Assembly: GCF_001889025.1 (NCBI RefSeq)
Contig: NZ_CP018154.1
Span: 1,416,501-1,480,500 of the forward strand
Source: Sphingorhabdus lutea
GTDB taxonomy: Bacteria > Pseudomonadota > Alphaproteobacteria > Sphingomonadales > Sphingomonadaceae
DNA length: 64,000 bases
Direction of reading: 5' to 3'
The notes below the pieces were generated by a model, which was given only the letters and a program-made list of their open reading frames with translations, ran no database searches and was not told the origin of the DNA. The position numbers were made by a program, and so were the translations under genes. Within the stretch, counting starts at the first letter, position 1, and each line of letters opens with the position of its first letter. Positions 9,176 through 19,403 of the stretch are shown here, in pieces.

Positions 9176-9967
9176 TTACTTCCTTGATATTTTTATTGCT
9201 TGGGCAAGTGATGCCACATATTCTTGAACAGCGCTAGGCGCATTGCGTCCATGCTGGGCGACAATATCAACAATCGCGCTGCCTACAACCACGCCATCGG
9301 CAACTTGGGCGATATTGGCGGCCTGTTCTGGGGTGCGGACGCCAAACCCCACGGCAACCGGCAAATCTGTTCCTGATTTTAACCGCGCAACCGCTTCCTC
9401 AATGCTGGCCTGCGCCGCCTGTTGCATGCCGGTAATGCCGGCCACGCTGACATAATATAAAAAACCGCTGGCATTATTTAAAATATTAGGCAGGCGTTTT
9501 ATATCAGTTGTGGGCGTGGCAAGGCGGATGACGGCGATATTTTGGGCGCGTAATGCATCGCCCAAGCTGTCATCCTCCTCCACCGGAATATCAACACAAA
9601 TAACACCGTCAACGCCGCTTTTTACACATGCATTGGCGAACCATTCAGGCCCCCTGATGGTCATGGGGTTGGCATATCCCATCAGGATGAGGGGGATGGA
9701 TGGATGGCGGGCGCGAAAATCGGCCGCAATTTGCAAAACATCGGCTGTTTTTGTGCCTGCGGCAAGGCTGCGAATATTTGCGGCCTGAATCGCGGGACCA
9801 TCGGCCATTGGGTCGGTAAAGGGCATCCCCAATTCGATTATATCTGCGCCGCCTGCGACTAAGGCGTCAAGTATGGCCGGCGTGTCGGCCACCGAAGGAT
9901 CACCAGCTGTTATGAAGGTGATGAGCGCGGCTCTATCATTTGGAAATGAATTTGAAAGACGGGTCAT
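9176..9967 (-). CDS. trpA: Tryptophan synthase alpha chain
   Basis: The 263-residue TIM-barrel protein has the catalytic glutamate in [16 protein letters not shown] (about residues 39-54) and the catalytic aspartate region near 60. It cleaves indole-3-glycerol phosphate to indole and passes the indole to TrpB through the complex tunnel. Its ATG overlaps the trpB stop by four bases (ATGA), giving translational coupling and equal amounts of the two subunits. Confidence 0.97.
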   Translation of the reverse strand: MTRLSNSFPNDRAALITFITAGDPSVADTPAILDALVAGGADIIELGMPFTDPMADGPAIQAANIRSLAAGTKTADVLQIAADFRARHPSIPLILMGYANPMTIRGPEWFANACVKSGVDGVICVDIPVEEDDSLGDALRAQNIAVIRLATPTTDIKRLPNILNNASGFLYYVSVAGITGMQQAAQASIEEAVARLKSGTDLPVAVGFGVRTPEQAANIAQVADGVVVGSAIVDIVAQHGRNAPSAVQEYVASLAQAIKISRK

Positions 9968-11199
9968 ATTTTTGTCCCCAATGCCTCAGCCACGGTGAAA
10001 ATATCCTTGTCCCCACGGCCACATAAATTGGCAAGAATGATTTTATCCTTGTCCATTTTTACCGCTTCACGCGCAACCGCGGCTATGGCGTGGCTTGGCT
10101 CTAATGCAGGGATTATCCCTTCTGTCCGGCAAAGCAATTGAAACGCATCCAAAGCCTCTTTATCAGTGACGCTGTCATAACGCACACGGCCGCTTTCTTT
10201 TAACCAGCTATGCTCTGGCCCAATTCCTGGATAATCCAAACCCGCGCTTATTGAATGAGCTTCGGCTATTTGGCCATCATCATCCTGTAATAAATAGGTT
10301 TTATTGCCATGTAATATGCCGGGTTTTCCGCCCGCAAGGCTGGCGGCATGTTGTTTGTCAAGCCCGTGGCCTGCGGCCTCAATGCCCAACATGTCAACAT
10401 CCTTATCATCCAAAAAAGGGTGGAATAGACCAATGGCATTGCTGCCTCCGCCAATTGCCGCGACCAATAAATCGGGCAGGCGGTTAATACGCGATAGCAT
10501 TTGGGCGCGGGCTTCTTTGCCAATCACGCTTTGAAAATCGCGCACCAATTCGGGATAGGGATGCGGGCCAGCTGCTGTGCCGATAATGTAAAAAGTATCA
10601 TGAACATGGGCGACCCAATGGCGCAAAGCCTCATTCATTGCATCTTTTAATGTTGCCGCGCCAGATGTAACGGGAACAACCTCTGCCCCCAATAATTTCA
10701 TGCGGAAAACATTTGGTTGCTGGCGGGAAACATCTGTTGCGCCCATGAAAATGGTGCAGGGTAGGCCAAATCTTGCGCAAACGGTGGCGGTGGCCACGCC
10801 ATGTTGTCCTGCGCCGGTTTCAGCAATGATACGGGTTTTCCCCATGCGCATGGCCAATAAAATCTGCCCCACACAATTATTTATTTTATGGGCGCCAGTA
10901 TGGTTTAATTCGTCACGTTTGAACCAGATTTGTGCGCCTTTGCCCGTGGGGGCGTCCATACGCAATGCTTCGGTTAATCCTTCTGCATAATAAAGCGGGG
11001 AAGGGCGGCCTACATAATTGGCCAGCAAATCATCAAATTGCGCCGCAAATGCAGGGTCGGATTGTGCCGCGCGATATTCGCGTTCCAAATCAAGGATAAG
11101 CGGCATGAGCGTTTCGGCAACATAACGTCCACCAAATTGACCAAAATGGCCACGTTCATCGGGTTGGTTTTTAAAACTATTTGGAGTTGTCTCAGTCAC
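9964..11199 (-). CDS. trpB: Tryptophan synthase beta chain
   Basis: I place the start at GTG 11199, which overlaps the trpF stop by eight bases and has AAGAG upstream. A longer reading from TTG 11217 would add six residues not usual in the family. The protein is then 411 aa. The PLP lysine lies in HTGAHKINN (residue 105 from this start) and the phosphate-binding loop is [10 protein letters not shown]. It joins indole and serine to make tryptophan. It is coupled to trpA downstream. Confidence 0.96.
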   Translation of the reverse strand: MTETTPNSFKNQPDERGHFGQFGGRYVAETLMPLILDLEREYRAAQSDPAFAAQFDDLLANYVGRPSPLYYAEGLTEALRMDAPTGKGAQIWFKRDELNHTGAHKINNCVGQILLAMRMGKTRIIAETGAGQHGVATATVCARFGLPCTIFMGATDVSRQQPNVFRMKLLGAEVVPVTSGAATLKDAMNEALRHWVAHVHDTFYIIGTAAGPHPYPELVRDFQSVIGKEARAQMLSRINRLPDLLVAAIGGGSNAIGLFHPFLDDKDVDMLGIEAAGHGLDKQHAASLAGGKPGILHGNKTYLLQDDDGQIAEAHSISAGLDYPGIGPEHSWLKESGRVRYDSVTDKEALDAFQLLCRTEGIIPALEPSHAIAAVAREAVKMDKDKIILANLCGRGDKDIFTVAEALGTKI

Positions 11200-11845
11200 T
11201 ATTTTGCTCTTTATCAAATGAATGAACCGCTTGGCAGAACTGTCTTATCTTGTCCATATCCTTCTTGCCCGGTTCGCTTTCCACGCCAGAGGATATATCA
11301 ACCATTGGGGCATTGGTTTGCATCAGGGCAGTAATGATATTATCCAAATTTAAACCTCCGGCAAGCGCCCAAGGGATTTGATGGTCGAAGCCCGAAATTA
11401 AGCCCCAATCAAAACTTGTGCCTGTTCCGCCAGGTAAAGCGACGGCAGGGGCATCATATAAAATCCTGTCCACCGCATCATCATAATCCAAGCTGCGCTG
11501 TAATGTTTGTGGTCCTTGCACGCCCAATGCCTTCCACAACTCCGCAGGAATGGCTTTATGCACCAATGCCAACCATTCGGGGGTTTCCGTGCCATGAAAT
11601 TGGATTATATCTGGTTGTATTTGTTGATAGGCCTCTGCTGTTAAACGTGGGTCGGCATTGACCAATAATAAGACGGTTTTTATGCGACCCGCGGCATATT
11701 GGCGAAGCTGCGCCGCGCGTGGTAAATCAACATGGCGGGGGCTTTTTTCAAAATGGACAAGGCCAATATGGCTCGCCCCCGCGTCAATAGCAACATCGAT
11801 GCTTTCTTCGGTCGAAAGACCGCAAATTTTAATCAATCTAGACAT
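11192..11845 (-). CDS. trpF: Phosphoribosylanthranilate isomerase
   Basis: The 217-residue TIM barrel has the catalytic cysteine in KICGLS near the N-terminus and the catalytic aspartate in LLLVNADP's counterpart region further on. The C-terminal phosphate site is [11 protein letters not shown] followed by VDISSGVES. It converts N-(5-phosphoribosyl)anthranilate to CdRP in tryptophan synthesis. It lies eight bases after pyrF and overlaps trpB. The trpE, G, D and C genes are not in the window, so the pathway is split as in other alphaproteobacteria. Confidence 0.95.
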   Translation of the reverse strand: MSRLIKICGLSTEESIDVAIDAGASHIGLVHFEKSPRHVDLPRAAQLRQYAAGRIKTVLLLVNADPRLTAEAYQQIQPDIIQFHGTETPEWLALVHKAIPAELWKALGVQGPQTLQRSLDYDDAVDRILYDAPAVALPGGTGTSFDWGLISGFDHQIPWALAGGLNLDNIITALMQTNAPMVDISSGVESEPGKKDMDKIRQFCQAVHSFDKEQNSD

Positions 11846-11853
11846 ATTTGGAT

Positions 11854-12528
11854 TTATAAACTTCCCACAATGGCCCGTGCGGCTTCGTCGGGATTTTCTG
11901 CCGCGCTAATCGGGCGGCCAATGACCAGAATGGATGCGCCATCATCGCGAGCCTGTCTTGGCGTTACAATTCGTTTTTGGTCGCCAACCGCGCTTCCTGC
12001 AGGGCGCAGGCCCGGCACAACAAAAAATCCATCCTTCCATCTTTGATGGGCGGTCTTTACCTCTTGGCCTGAACAAACAATGCCGTCCAGCCCTGCCTCA
12101 CTTGCCAAATCGGCAAGGCGGCGAACCTGATCATGTGGATTATCCTCTACACCAACACGGTTTAGGTCATGGTCATCCATGCTGGTCAATACGGTGACAC
12201 CCACAACCTTTATATTTGAACCCGCTGCGGCCTTTGCATCTTCCATCATTGCGCGGCCACCCGATGCATGAACGGTTAATATTGCCGCGGACAACATATT
12301 TAATGATTGCACTGCCTTTGCCACCGTATTGGGAATATCATGCAATTTTAAATCAAGGAAAATAGGCAGACCAATTTTGCCCATTTCATGAACACCATGA
12401 TGGCCATTGGCACAAAAAAATTCCAACCCCAATTTTATCCCGCCAATATGGTTTTTTGCCGAATTGGCCAATGCCTGTGCATTGTCAAGATAGGGTGTAT
12501 CAATGGCCAGATAAATGGGGTTAGACAT
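11854..12528 (-). CDS. pyrF: Orotidine 5'-phosphate decarboxylase
   Basis: The 224-residue TIM-barrel enzyme carries the catalytic Asp-Lys-Asp array in FLDLKLHDIPNTV. The phosphate loop is near VVPGLRP and the final VIGRPI. It decarboxylates OMP to UMP, the last step of pyrimidine synthesis. It is the first gene of the pyrF-trpF-trpB-trpA-accD run; a 174-base gap separates it from purB, so the operon promoter should lie at 12529-12702. Confidence 0.95.
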   Translation of the reverse strand: MSNPIYLAIDTPYLDNAQALANSAKNHIGGIKLGLEFFCANGHHGVHEMGKIGLPIFLDLKLHDIPNTVAKAVQSLNMLSAAILTVHASGGRAMMEDAKAAAGSNIKVVGVTVLTSMDDHDLNRVGVEDNPHDQVRRLADLASEAGLDGIVCSGQEVKTAHQRWKDGFFVVPGLRPAGSAVGDQKRIVTPRQARDDGASILVIGRPISAAENPDEAARAIVGSL

Positions 12529-12702
12529 AATAAACCTTCATCAATATTTTGAGTATGAATATTTTGGTATAAATATTTCGGCATTATCAAATGGGGAAAG
12601 ACTCGGCCCTTCACCTTATGACAATAGGCCATTTTGCTGATAAAGTTAAGCAGACTGTTTCAAAACCAAATCAGCCGCCAATTTTACGCCGCAAAAACAT
12701 GT

Positions 12703-14004
12703 TTATTTTCCAAAAACACGGGCAAAAATGGTGTCCACATGTTTGAAATGATAATCAAGGTTGAACCGTTCTGCGATTTCTTCCGCGCTCATCTTTGCGC
12801 TGACATCAGCGTCATTTTGCAATAATGATAATAGGGATAGCTGGCCATCGGATTCCCAAACCTTCATCGCATTACGCTGCACAATGCGATATGCGTCTTC
12901 GCGGCTAATCCCAGCTTGGGTAAGGGCAAGTAAAACGCGCTGCGAATGGACAAGCCCGCCCATACGGTCCAAATTCTTTTGCATTCTTTCGGGATAGATA
13001 AGCAGCTTTTCAATAACACCGGTTAAACGTGCCAAGGCAAAGTCCAAAGTTATGGTGGCATCAGGTCCGATATAGCGTTCGACCGAGCTGTGCGAAATAT
13101 CGCGTTCATGCCACAAAGCTACATTTTCCATCGCTGGCAAACAATAGCTGCGGACCATACGGGCAAGGCCGGTCAGATTTTCGGTCAAAATGGGGTTGCG
13201 TTTATGCGGCATCGCGCTTGAACCTTTTTGTCCGGGGGAGAAATATTCTTCTGCTTCCAATACCTCGGTGCGTTGTAAATGGCGCACCTCGGTGGCCAAT
13301 CGTTCAATCGAAGATGCAATAATGGCCAAGGCTGCAAAATAAGCGGCATGACGGTCACGCGGGATTACCTGTGTTGAGACAGGCTCAATGTCCAATCCCA
13401 TTTTTTCGGCTACATAAGCCTCAACCCGTGGGTCAATATTGGCAAAAGTGCCCACCGCGCCAGAAATGGCGCAGGTTGCAATTTCTTTGCGTGCGGCGAT
13501 AAGGCGCTCTTTCCCGCGTGCAAATTCGGCATATGCTTGGGCTAATTTTAGGCCAAATGTCACGGGTTCAGCATGAATACCGTGGCTGCGTCCGATTGTA
13601 GGGGTATATTTATGTTCCTCGGCCCGTTTTTTGATACTGGCGAGCAATTTGTCCATATCATCCAATAATATATCGGTGGCCCGCACAAGCTGCACGGAAA
13701 GGCAGGTGTCCAACACATCGCTGCTGGTCATGCCTTGATGCATGAAACGGGCCTCATCGCCCACATGTTCGGCAACATTGGTAAGGAATGCGATGACATC
13801 ATGCTTCACCTCTGCCTCAATGGCATCGATACGTTCCACCTCAAACTTGCCGCGCTCCCAAATGGCCTTTGCTGCAGCCTTCGGAACGACACCCAAATCG
13901 GCCAAGGCATCGGTTGCATGCGCCTCAATTTCGAACCAGATTTGAAATTTTGATTCAGGCTCCCAAATTGCGGACATTTCGGGACGGGAATAGCGTGGGA
14001 CCAT
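12703..14004 (-). CDS. purB: Adenylosuccinate lyase
   Basis: I choose ATG 14004 (433 aa), which has GGAAA about seven bases upstream; the longer reading begins with TTG 14016. The fumarase/aspartase signature loop is GSSAMPHKRNP, with the catalytic serine in it, and TSSDVLDT lies near residue 90. It cleaves SAICAR and adenylosuccinate in purine synthesis. It appears to be a single-gene unit with gaps of about 100-175 bases on both sides. Confidence 0.96.
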   Translation of the reverse strand: MVPRYSRPEMSAIWEPESKFQIWFEIEAHATDALADLGVVPKAAAKAIWERGKFEVERIDAIEAEVKHDVIAFLTNVAEHVGDEARFMHQGMTSSDVLDTCLSVQLVRATDILLDDMDKLLASIKKRAEEHKYTPTIGRSHGIHAEPVTFGLKLAQAYAEFARGKERLIAARKEIATCAISGAVGTFANIDPRVEAYVAEKMGLDIEPVSTQVIPRDRHAAYFAALAIIASSIERLATEVRHLQRTEVLEAEEYFSPGQKGSSAMPHKRNPILTENLTGLARMVRSYCLPAMENVALWHERDISHSSVERYIGPDATITLDFALARLTGVIEKLLIYPERMQKNLDRMGGLVHSQRVLLALTQAGISREDAYRIVQRNAMKVWESDGQLSLLSLLQNDADVSAKMSAEEIAERFNLDYHFKHVDTIFARVFGK

Positions 14005-14103
14005 GACTGTTTCCAATTCTGATAAATTTTATGATGTTGAAAAGCCGCTAGCAGATGCGGGCACGTATAAAAAGAGGTTAGATAGAGAAAATTTTGCCTA
14101 TTT

Positions 14104-14862
14104 CTAAATTAAGCCAGCAGATTTCATGCTGAAATGGCCCTTGCTGCTAATGATAATATGATCATGAACAGCAATGCCCAATTTTTGCCCAGCAATGATG
14201 ATATCTTTGGTAATATTTATATCTTGTTTTGATGGGCTAAAATCCCCGCTGGGATGGTTATGAACAATGATAATTGCCGCCGCGCTCAGCTCAATGGCCT
14301 TGCGAATAACTTCTCTGGTATAAATGGCGGCTTGGTCAATACTGCCATCGCCGGTCATTTCATCGCGGATGAGCATATTTTTGGTGTTCAGATATAATAT
14401 CCGTACCCGCTCCACTTCCAAATGCGCCATATCAGCGCGCAGATAATCCAATACGGATTGCCAGCTTGCCAGAACGGGCCGGGTCTTTAACGGTTCTTTT
14501 AATAAACGAAGGGCCGCCGCCTGCACAATTTTCAATGCGGCAGTGCTGGTTTCTCCCATGCCCTGATATGCCATTAACTTATCGCTATTTGCGGTTAATA
14601 ATCCTGTTAAGCCGCCAAAATCATATAATAATGATTTCGCCAGCGCCTTGGTGTCGCGGCGCGGAATGGCAAGGGCCAGCAGATATTCAATCAATTCATA
14701 ATCTTGTAATGCATTCCCTCCATTTTCTAGCAATCTTGTCCGCAATCTTTGCCTATGTCCCTGTCCATTGTGCGATGCGCTTTTATTTATATTATTTGCT
14801 TTTACCTCCTCCTTTGCAGGGGCATTTTCTTTTATTGGAGGATTAAGCACATCATTTGTCAT
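14104..14862 (-). CDS. radC: RadC family JAMM-domain protein
   Basis: The 252-residue protein has an N-terminal helix-hairpin-helix-like part and a C-terminal JAMM metalloprotease fold. The zinc motif is HNHPSGDFSPSKQD. The first 40 residues are a polar, low-complexity tail rich in Asn and Lys. The name RadC (DNA repair) is historical; the family's true function is unsettled. It sits alone between purB and ydbH, divergent from the latter. Confidence 0.93.
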   Translation of the reverse strand: MTNDVLNPPIKENAPAKEEVKANNINKSASHNGQGHRQRLRTRLLENGGNALQDYELIEYLLALAIPRRDTKALAKSLLYDFGGLTGLLTANSDKLMAYQGMGETSTAALKIVQAAALRLLKEPLKTRPVLASWQSVLDYLRADMAHLEVERVRILYLNTKNMLIRDEMTGDGSIDQAAIYTREVIRKAIELSAAAIIIVHNHPSGDFSPSKQDINITKDIIIAGQKLGIAVHDHIIISSKGHFSMKSAGLI

Positions 14863-15027
14863 GGAAAAATAAGCTCCTATAATTTCTTACTCTTATAAAT
14901 TGAATAAAATATATCCAGTTACAAGCAGATAATTTTATGTCGCCAATAAACTCAATTTACAGCAATATTTATACATTTGGGCAATAATCAATTGCAACTT
15001 TGTCCAAAATCCAGCATTTTGAACAAT

Positions 15028-18000
15028 ATGGCCGATCAAAAATTTATTCCCAATAAAATAAAGAGAAAAAAGCGGCGCTTAATATATTTAGGAGCGGCAT
15101 TGCTAACCGGCAGTTTGGTTAGCTATGCTTGGACCCAGCGGATTAACATTACCAATCATTATGTGCAAAAAGAGATGGAGCGATTGGATGTTAAGGGCAG
15201 TTATGAAATTGGTGATTTTGGATTTCGTTCTCAAACCATTAAAAATATTATTTTGGGCGACCCCAATCGGCCGGATTTTACGGCAAAAGAAGTGCAGCTT
15301 GAATGGGCGATAGATTTTGGCGGCCCTAAATTACGTAAAATATATGCCCATGATATTTTTATTCGCGGCAAATATGAAAATGAAAAGCTTAGCTTTGGTG
15401 AATTGGACAAATTTTCGGCCAGCAGCAGTGATGAGGCATTTGCCTTGCCCAACATATATGCCCACATCACAAATGGTAAAATGGCGCTGTCATCACCCTA
15501 TGGCAATGTTGATGCAAAATTTTCGGGCAAGGGAAATGTGCAGCAATATTTTGTGGGACAGATTTCGGCCCATTTACCCAAGGGACAGGTAAATGGATGC
15601 ACCATCGGATCGCTTCGGTTAAACTCACAAATTGAATTACAACAATCCGCGCCGATATTAAACGGACCCATAAAAATTGCCTCAATAAACTGTGCTACGC
15701 AAAATATATTGCTTTCCAATATCGTCTTAAATGGACAGACGTCATTGTCCAATGATTTTAAAAGCATAAAGGTGGACCAGAAACTCGCCCTTGGCACATA
15801 TAAATATGGTGATTTTTCGGGCCGAAATGTGGATGGCCGATTTGATGGTAATGTAAGTTTAAACGGCGGCACATCGGCCGGCGATGGAAATATTATCATC
15901 AATGGGGGCAGTTTTTCGGGGCAGGGGGTGCAAATTGCCATGCTGTCGGCCAATGCAGCGGTTAAATATTCTAATAATGATAATCGCTGGCAATTGGTCA
16001 GTAATGGCAAAATGGCAGGTCAAAATATAAATTATCAAAATATTGCTGGGATTGCATCTCCATTGCAAAAAATGGGGAAAGAGGGAGCTTTGCCTGTTTC
16101 TCCATTATTGGAAAAATTGGGCGGCGCGATTGAAAAAGCAGGCAGAAATTTTCAGGCAAATAGCAAATTTTCCATGGAAATAGATGGCAATAATTACCAA
16201 ATATATGCTGAGGATTTTAAATTATCGTCGAAAAGCGGCGCGACATTATATGCATTACATCCTTTTTCAATTGGCGCTGCGGATGGCAAAGATAATATCT
16301 CGCCTATCAGGGCGCGGCTATATGGCGGCGGGCTTCCCGAATTTAGGATAGCTGCACAAGCAAATGGCGGCAATTCTTGGCGCATTACCGCGGATATGAT
16401 GCCATATCAACATGGGGAGGCGTCGCTTTCGCTTGATCGGATAAGCGCAAAATCAATAAATGGTAAGGATTGGACCTTTGCATCGCAAATTCTGTTATCT
16501 GGGCCATTATCATCGGGATATATTAAGGATTTGCGAACAGAAATTGACGGCACATATTCGCAAAAATATGGACTATCGGCCCTGAAATCTTGCCGCAAAA
16601 TTGCCTTTAAATCATTTATATTTGACGCGCTTTCATTAAATGCGGCGCAGTTTAATATATGTGGGCAGGGTAAAACGCCCATTTATAATAATGGCAATAT
16701 TGCGCTTAACATGCCTGCTTTGTCGCTGTCGGGTAAAATGGGGGATGCGCCGATTAAGCTGCAATCTGGACCAGTAAATTATTCGGCAGTTTCCGGCTTT
16801 GCTTTAAATAATATCATGGCAAGCATTGGCGAAGACGGTGCAAAATCACAAATTAACGCGGCAAGTTTAACGGGCCAAATAAATATTGATGGCATATATG
16901 GGCGGATGGAAAATGCCGCTGCAAATATTGTTAATGTGCCATTGGATATGCAGGAAATTATGGCTGATTGGCAGTTTAAGAATAATATTTTATCCTTAAA
17001 TGGTCAAATGCTGGTCAAGGATCAATCAAATCAGGCCCGTTTTAAACCATTAAAAGCAACCAACATAAATGCAGAGTTAAACGATAATATATTTTATGCC
17101 TTAATGGATATAAATGAGCCAAGCACAAATATTAAAATTGCCGATGTTGATTTAATGCATTCGCTTTCAAATGCAGATGGGCGTGCTCTTTTTTCATTAA
17201 ATGACATTAAATTTGACGATAAATTTCAACCTGAATTATTAACGGACATGGTGTTGGGCGTGGTGGCAAATGTTAATGGCGTGGTAGAGGGCAATGGACA
17301 GATAAATTGGAATAGTGACGGGGTTTTAAGCAATGGCAGGTTTAAGACCGATAATATGTCACTTGCCGCTGCATTTGGCCCTGTTGAGGCGCTGCAGGGG
17401 GAGGTTATTTTTGATGATCTGTTGAATTTAGAGAGCAGGCCAGGGCAGATATTAAAATTGGGTTCGGTTAATCCGGGTATAGAGGCGTTGAACGGGTTGA
17501 TAAAATATCAATTAAAGGCCGATCAAACGGTGGTAATAGAGGGCGGATCATGGCCATTTGCTGGCGGCACATTAATTTTAGAGCCGACCGTGTGGGATTT
17601 GAGCGCAAAGAGGGCAAGACATTTAAATTTCACCGTTCGCGGGGTAGATGCAGCATTATTTTTACAGCAATTTGAATTAAGTAATCTTTCCGCAACGGGT
17701 AAGTTTAACGGCAATTTACCAATGGTTTTTGATGCCAGTGGCGGGCGCATTGTTGGTGGACAGTTGGAATCTGATGAAAATGGCGGCACTATCGCTTATT
17801 TGGGGGCATTAAGTTATGAGGATTTAAGCCCCTATGCCAATTATGCTTTTGAAATGTTAAAGTCATTAAAATATGATAATTTGACAATTGGTATGAACGG
17901 AGATTTGGCTGGTGAAATTATTACGGTGGTGAATTTTACGGGCTTAAAACAGGGCGATGGCGCAAAAACAAATTTCATCACCCGGCAAATTGCAAAGATA

Positions 18001-18210
18001 CCGATTATCTTCAAAATGAGGATAGAGGCGGAGTTCCTACAATTATTTAGCTCTGTTCGGGGATTTTATGATCCAGAGCCGCTAACCGCCGCGAATATGA
18101 GAGCTATTTTGGAGAAGCAAAAAGAATTAGAAGAAATTGAAAAGGCAAAAGAGGGTGAAGAAAAAAATGAACAGTCGGTTCAGCAAAATGAAAGCGGGGA
18201 TGGGTTATGA
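15028..18210 (+). CDS. ydbH: YdbH-like AsmA-superfamily intermembrane lipid transport protein
   Basis: I use ATG 15028 (1060 aa); the frame extends upstream only to a TTG. A basic stretch is followed by one membrane helix (about residues 17-34). The rest is a very long, beta-rich, Asn/Gly-rich periplasmic region, and the tail is charged (KEKQKELEE-like). In E. coli YdbH is an inner-membrane-anchored AsmA-like protein that bridges the periplasm with the lipoprotein YnbE and moves phospholipid to the outer membrane. The call rests on this architecture together with the diagnostic ynbE and ydbL neighbours that follow. It overlaps ynbE by four bases. Confidence 0.85.
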   Translation: MADQKFIPNKIKRKKRRLIYLGAALLTGSLVSYAWTQRINITNHYVQKEMERLDVKGSYEIGDFGFRSQTIKNIILGDPNRPDFTAKEVQLEWAIDFGGPKLRKIYAHDIFIRGKYENEKLSFGELDKFSASSSDEAFALPNIYAHITNGKMALSSPYGNVDAKFSGKGNVQQYFVGQISAHLPKGQVNGCTIGSLRLNSQIELQQSAPILNGPIKIASINCATQNILLSNIVLNGQTSLSNDFKSIKVDQKLALGTYKYGDFSGRNVDGRFDGNVSLNGGTSAGDGNIIINGGSFSGQGVQIAMLSANAAVKYSNNDNRWQLVSNGKMAGQNINYQNIAGIASPLQKMGKEGALPVSPLLEKLGGAIEKAGRNFQANSKFSMEIDGNNYQIYAEDFKLSSKSGATLYALHPFSIGAADGKDNISPIRARLYGGGLPEFRIAAQANGGNSWRITADMMPYQHGEASLSLDRISAKSINGKDWTFASQILLSGPLSSGYIKDLRTEIDGTYSQKYGLSALKSCRKIAFKSFIFDALSLNAAQFNICGQGKTPIYNNGNIALNMPALSLSGKMGDAPIKLQSGPVNYSAVSGFALNNIMASIGEDGAKSQINAASLTGQINIDGIYGRMENAAANIVNVPLDMQEIMADWQFKNNILSLNGQMLVKDQSNQARFKPLKATNINAELNDNIFYALMDINEPSTNIKIADVDLMHSLSNADGRALFSLNDIKFDDKFQPELLTDMVLGVVANVNGVVEGNGQINWNSDGVLSNGRFKTDNMSLAAAFGPVEALQGEVIFDDLLNLESRPGQILKLGSVNPGIEALNGLIKYQLKADQTVVIEGGSWPFAGGTLILEPTVWDLSAKRARHLNFTVRGVDAALFLQQFELSNLSATGKFNGNLPMVFDASGGRIVGGQLESDENGGTIAYLGALSYEDLSPYANYAFEMLKSLKYDNLTIGMNGDLAGEIITVVNFTGLKQGDGAKTNFITRQIAKIPIIFKMRIEAEFLQLFSSVRGFYDPEPLTAANMRAILEKQKELEEIEKAKEGEEKNEQSVQQNESGDGL

Positions 18211-18431
18211 ATAAATTTGTAAGAAAAGGGCGGATGCGCGATTCGGTTTTAAGGAATGTGAAAATTACCTTTTTATCAATTTCGCTACTCTCTTTAACCA
18301 ATTGTGTTCAAATCGCCGCGCCGGATAAACCCATTGTGATCGAATTGAACATAAAAATTGAACAAAGTGTGGTGTTAAGAATTGATGGCGCAGTTAAACA
18401 AGCCATTGAAGAAAATGCAGGGATTTTTTAA
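18207..18431 (+). CDS. ynbE: YnbE-like outer membrane lipoprotein
   Basis: This 74-residue protein has a hydrophobic signal with the lipobox-like LTNC at residues 30-33, so the mature lipoprotein is about 42 aa. The mature part has the family pattern APDKPIVIELNIKIEQ. In E. coli YnbE is the outer-membrane partner that stacks on YdbH to complete the lipid bridge. The start overlaps the ydbH stop by four bases (ATGA). An inner ATG at residue 10 could be the true start, since the signal would still be complete. Confidence 0.82.
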   Translation: MNKFVRKGRMRDSVLRNVKITFLSISLLSLTNCVQIAAPDKPIVIELNIKIEQSVVLRIDGAVKQAIEENAGIF

Positions 18432-18432
18432 A

Positions 18433-18810
18433 ATGCGTAAATTAGGAACTATTATTTCAGCTTTTGCCCTTTTGGCGACTAGCTCAATTGCCGTTGCACA
18501 GCGTGATCCCGCCTATCAATCGGCGCGCGATTCCCAAATAATTGGTGAAAAAATGGATGGCTATCTTGGCTTTGTGTCAAATCCCAGCCCGTCGGTGAAG
18601 GCTTTGGTTGATGATTTGAACATTAAGCGTAAGGCAGTTTACACCGAAGAGGCAAAGCAAGGGCGCACATCGGTTGAAAATGCTGCTTTTGCTGGCGGTT
18701 GTAATAATATTAAACGCACACAGCAGGGCGAAATGTATCAAGGCCCGGATGGAAGCTGGAAAGTGCGCGGGGCTTCTGCGCCGCTGCTTGATTCGAAATG
18801 TGTGCAATAA
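18433..18810 (+). CDS. ydbL: YdbL-like periplasmic protein (DUF1318)
   Basis: I take ATG 18433, one base after the ynbE stop, giving 125 aa with a classical signal peptide ending in SIAVA-Q (about residue 23). A longer frame from 18382 lies within ynbE and would bury the signal. The mature part holds the DUF1318 pattern GEKMDGYLGF ... NIKRKAVYTE, and the C-terminal GPDGSWK is also typical. YdbL is thought to help the YdbH-YnbE bridge assemble. Two cysteines near the C-terminus (in GGCNN and SKCVQ) may form a disulfide. A terminator hairpin follows. Confidence 0.85.
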   Translation: MRKLGTIISAFALLATSSIAVAQRDPAYQSARDSQIIGEKMDGYLGFVSNPSPSVKALVDDLNIKRKAVYTEEAKQGRTSVENAAFAGGCNNIKRTQQGEMYQGPDGSWKVRGASAPLLDSKCVQ

Positions 18811-18860
18811 TCTATGCTTCTGTCATGTCAATTTAGGCATGAAGTTAAATCTGTGATATG

Positions 18861-18887
18861 GGCGGCCCTTTAAAAGGCCGCCTTTTT
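18861..18887 (+). terminator. Rho-independent terminator after ydbL
   Basis: A perfect 7-bp GGCGGCC/GGCCGCC stem with a short CTTTAAAA loop is followed by five T residues. It lies about 50 bases after the ydbL stop and upstream of the ATP synthase operon. Confidence 0.85.
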
Positions 18888-18950
18888 GCTATAAAAGCTC
18901 TATAAAAATTCATGGATATAAATAAGTTGTTCGCCGATGCAGCATGGATG

Positions 18951-18979
18951 TTGACTTGCGCGGCATGCTCACCTAAACG
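18951..18979 (+). promoter_or_regulatory. Possible promoter of the F0 ATP synthase operon
   Basis: TTGACT at 18951-18956 is followed after 17 bases by TAAACG. The site lies about 70 bases before atpI and after the upstream terminator. The -10 match is weak, so this is only a candidate. Confidence 0.35.
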
Positions 18980-19051
18980 GGCCGCGCCTTGGCGGGTTTA
19001 ATGTCGATATAAAGGCGCACTAAATAGTCTTTTGACAGATGGAGCGAAATT

Positions 19052-19369
19052 ATGCCGAAATTGGATTCGTCACCGGACACTGAAAATGATGATGCTAAGA
19101 TTGAAGCGTTAAAAAAACGCATCGCAGCGGCGGATCAACAGGAAAGTGAACGGACAGCAAAAGGTCGGCCTGTGGTGGATGAAAATTACCACAAGGGCAA
19201 TAGGGTGCTGGCTGACTTAATTGCTGGAATTGGCGGTGGTGCGTTAATAGGCTGGTTTTTGGACCGGTTTTTTGCTACCTCGCCTTGGCTGATGTTGGTG
19301 TTTCTCTTTATGGGGATAATTGTCGCCTTCAGAAATATTATAAAGAATAGCGGGAATATAGGGCAATAA
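19052..19369 (+). CDS. atpI: F0F1 ATP synthase accessory protein AtpI/AtpZ family
   Basis: The 105-residue protein has a charged N-terminal half with short coiled coil (residues 10-35) and two membrane helices (about 48-66 and 73-92). The pattern GNRVLADLIAGIGGGALIGWFLD matches AtpZ/AtpI proteins at the head of ATP synthase operons. These proteins help assemble the c-ring or admit Mg2+. A GGAG ribosome site precedes the ATG. It is the first gene of atpI-atpB-atpE-b'-b. Confidence 0.88.
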   Translation: MPKLDSSPDTENDDAKIEALKKRIAAADQQESERTAKGRPVVDENYHKGNRVLADLIAGIGGGALIGWFLDRFFATSPWLMLVFLFMGIIVAFRNIIKNSGNIGQ

Positions 19370-19403
19370 TGCTCTTTCCCTTATAATTAGCGGGGTTCGT
19401 TAC

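Noticed and set aside
11192..11217. TTG start for trpB giving six more residues
   Set aside because: The GTG at 11199 overlaps the trpF stop in the usual coupling pattern, has a ribosome site and fits the family length.
18382..18432. 17-residue extension of YdbL inside ynbE
   Set aside because: It would hide the clear signal peptide that begins at ATG 18433; overlap with ynbE is chance.
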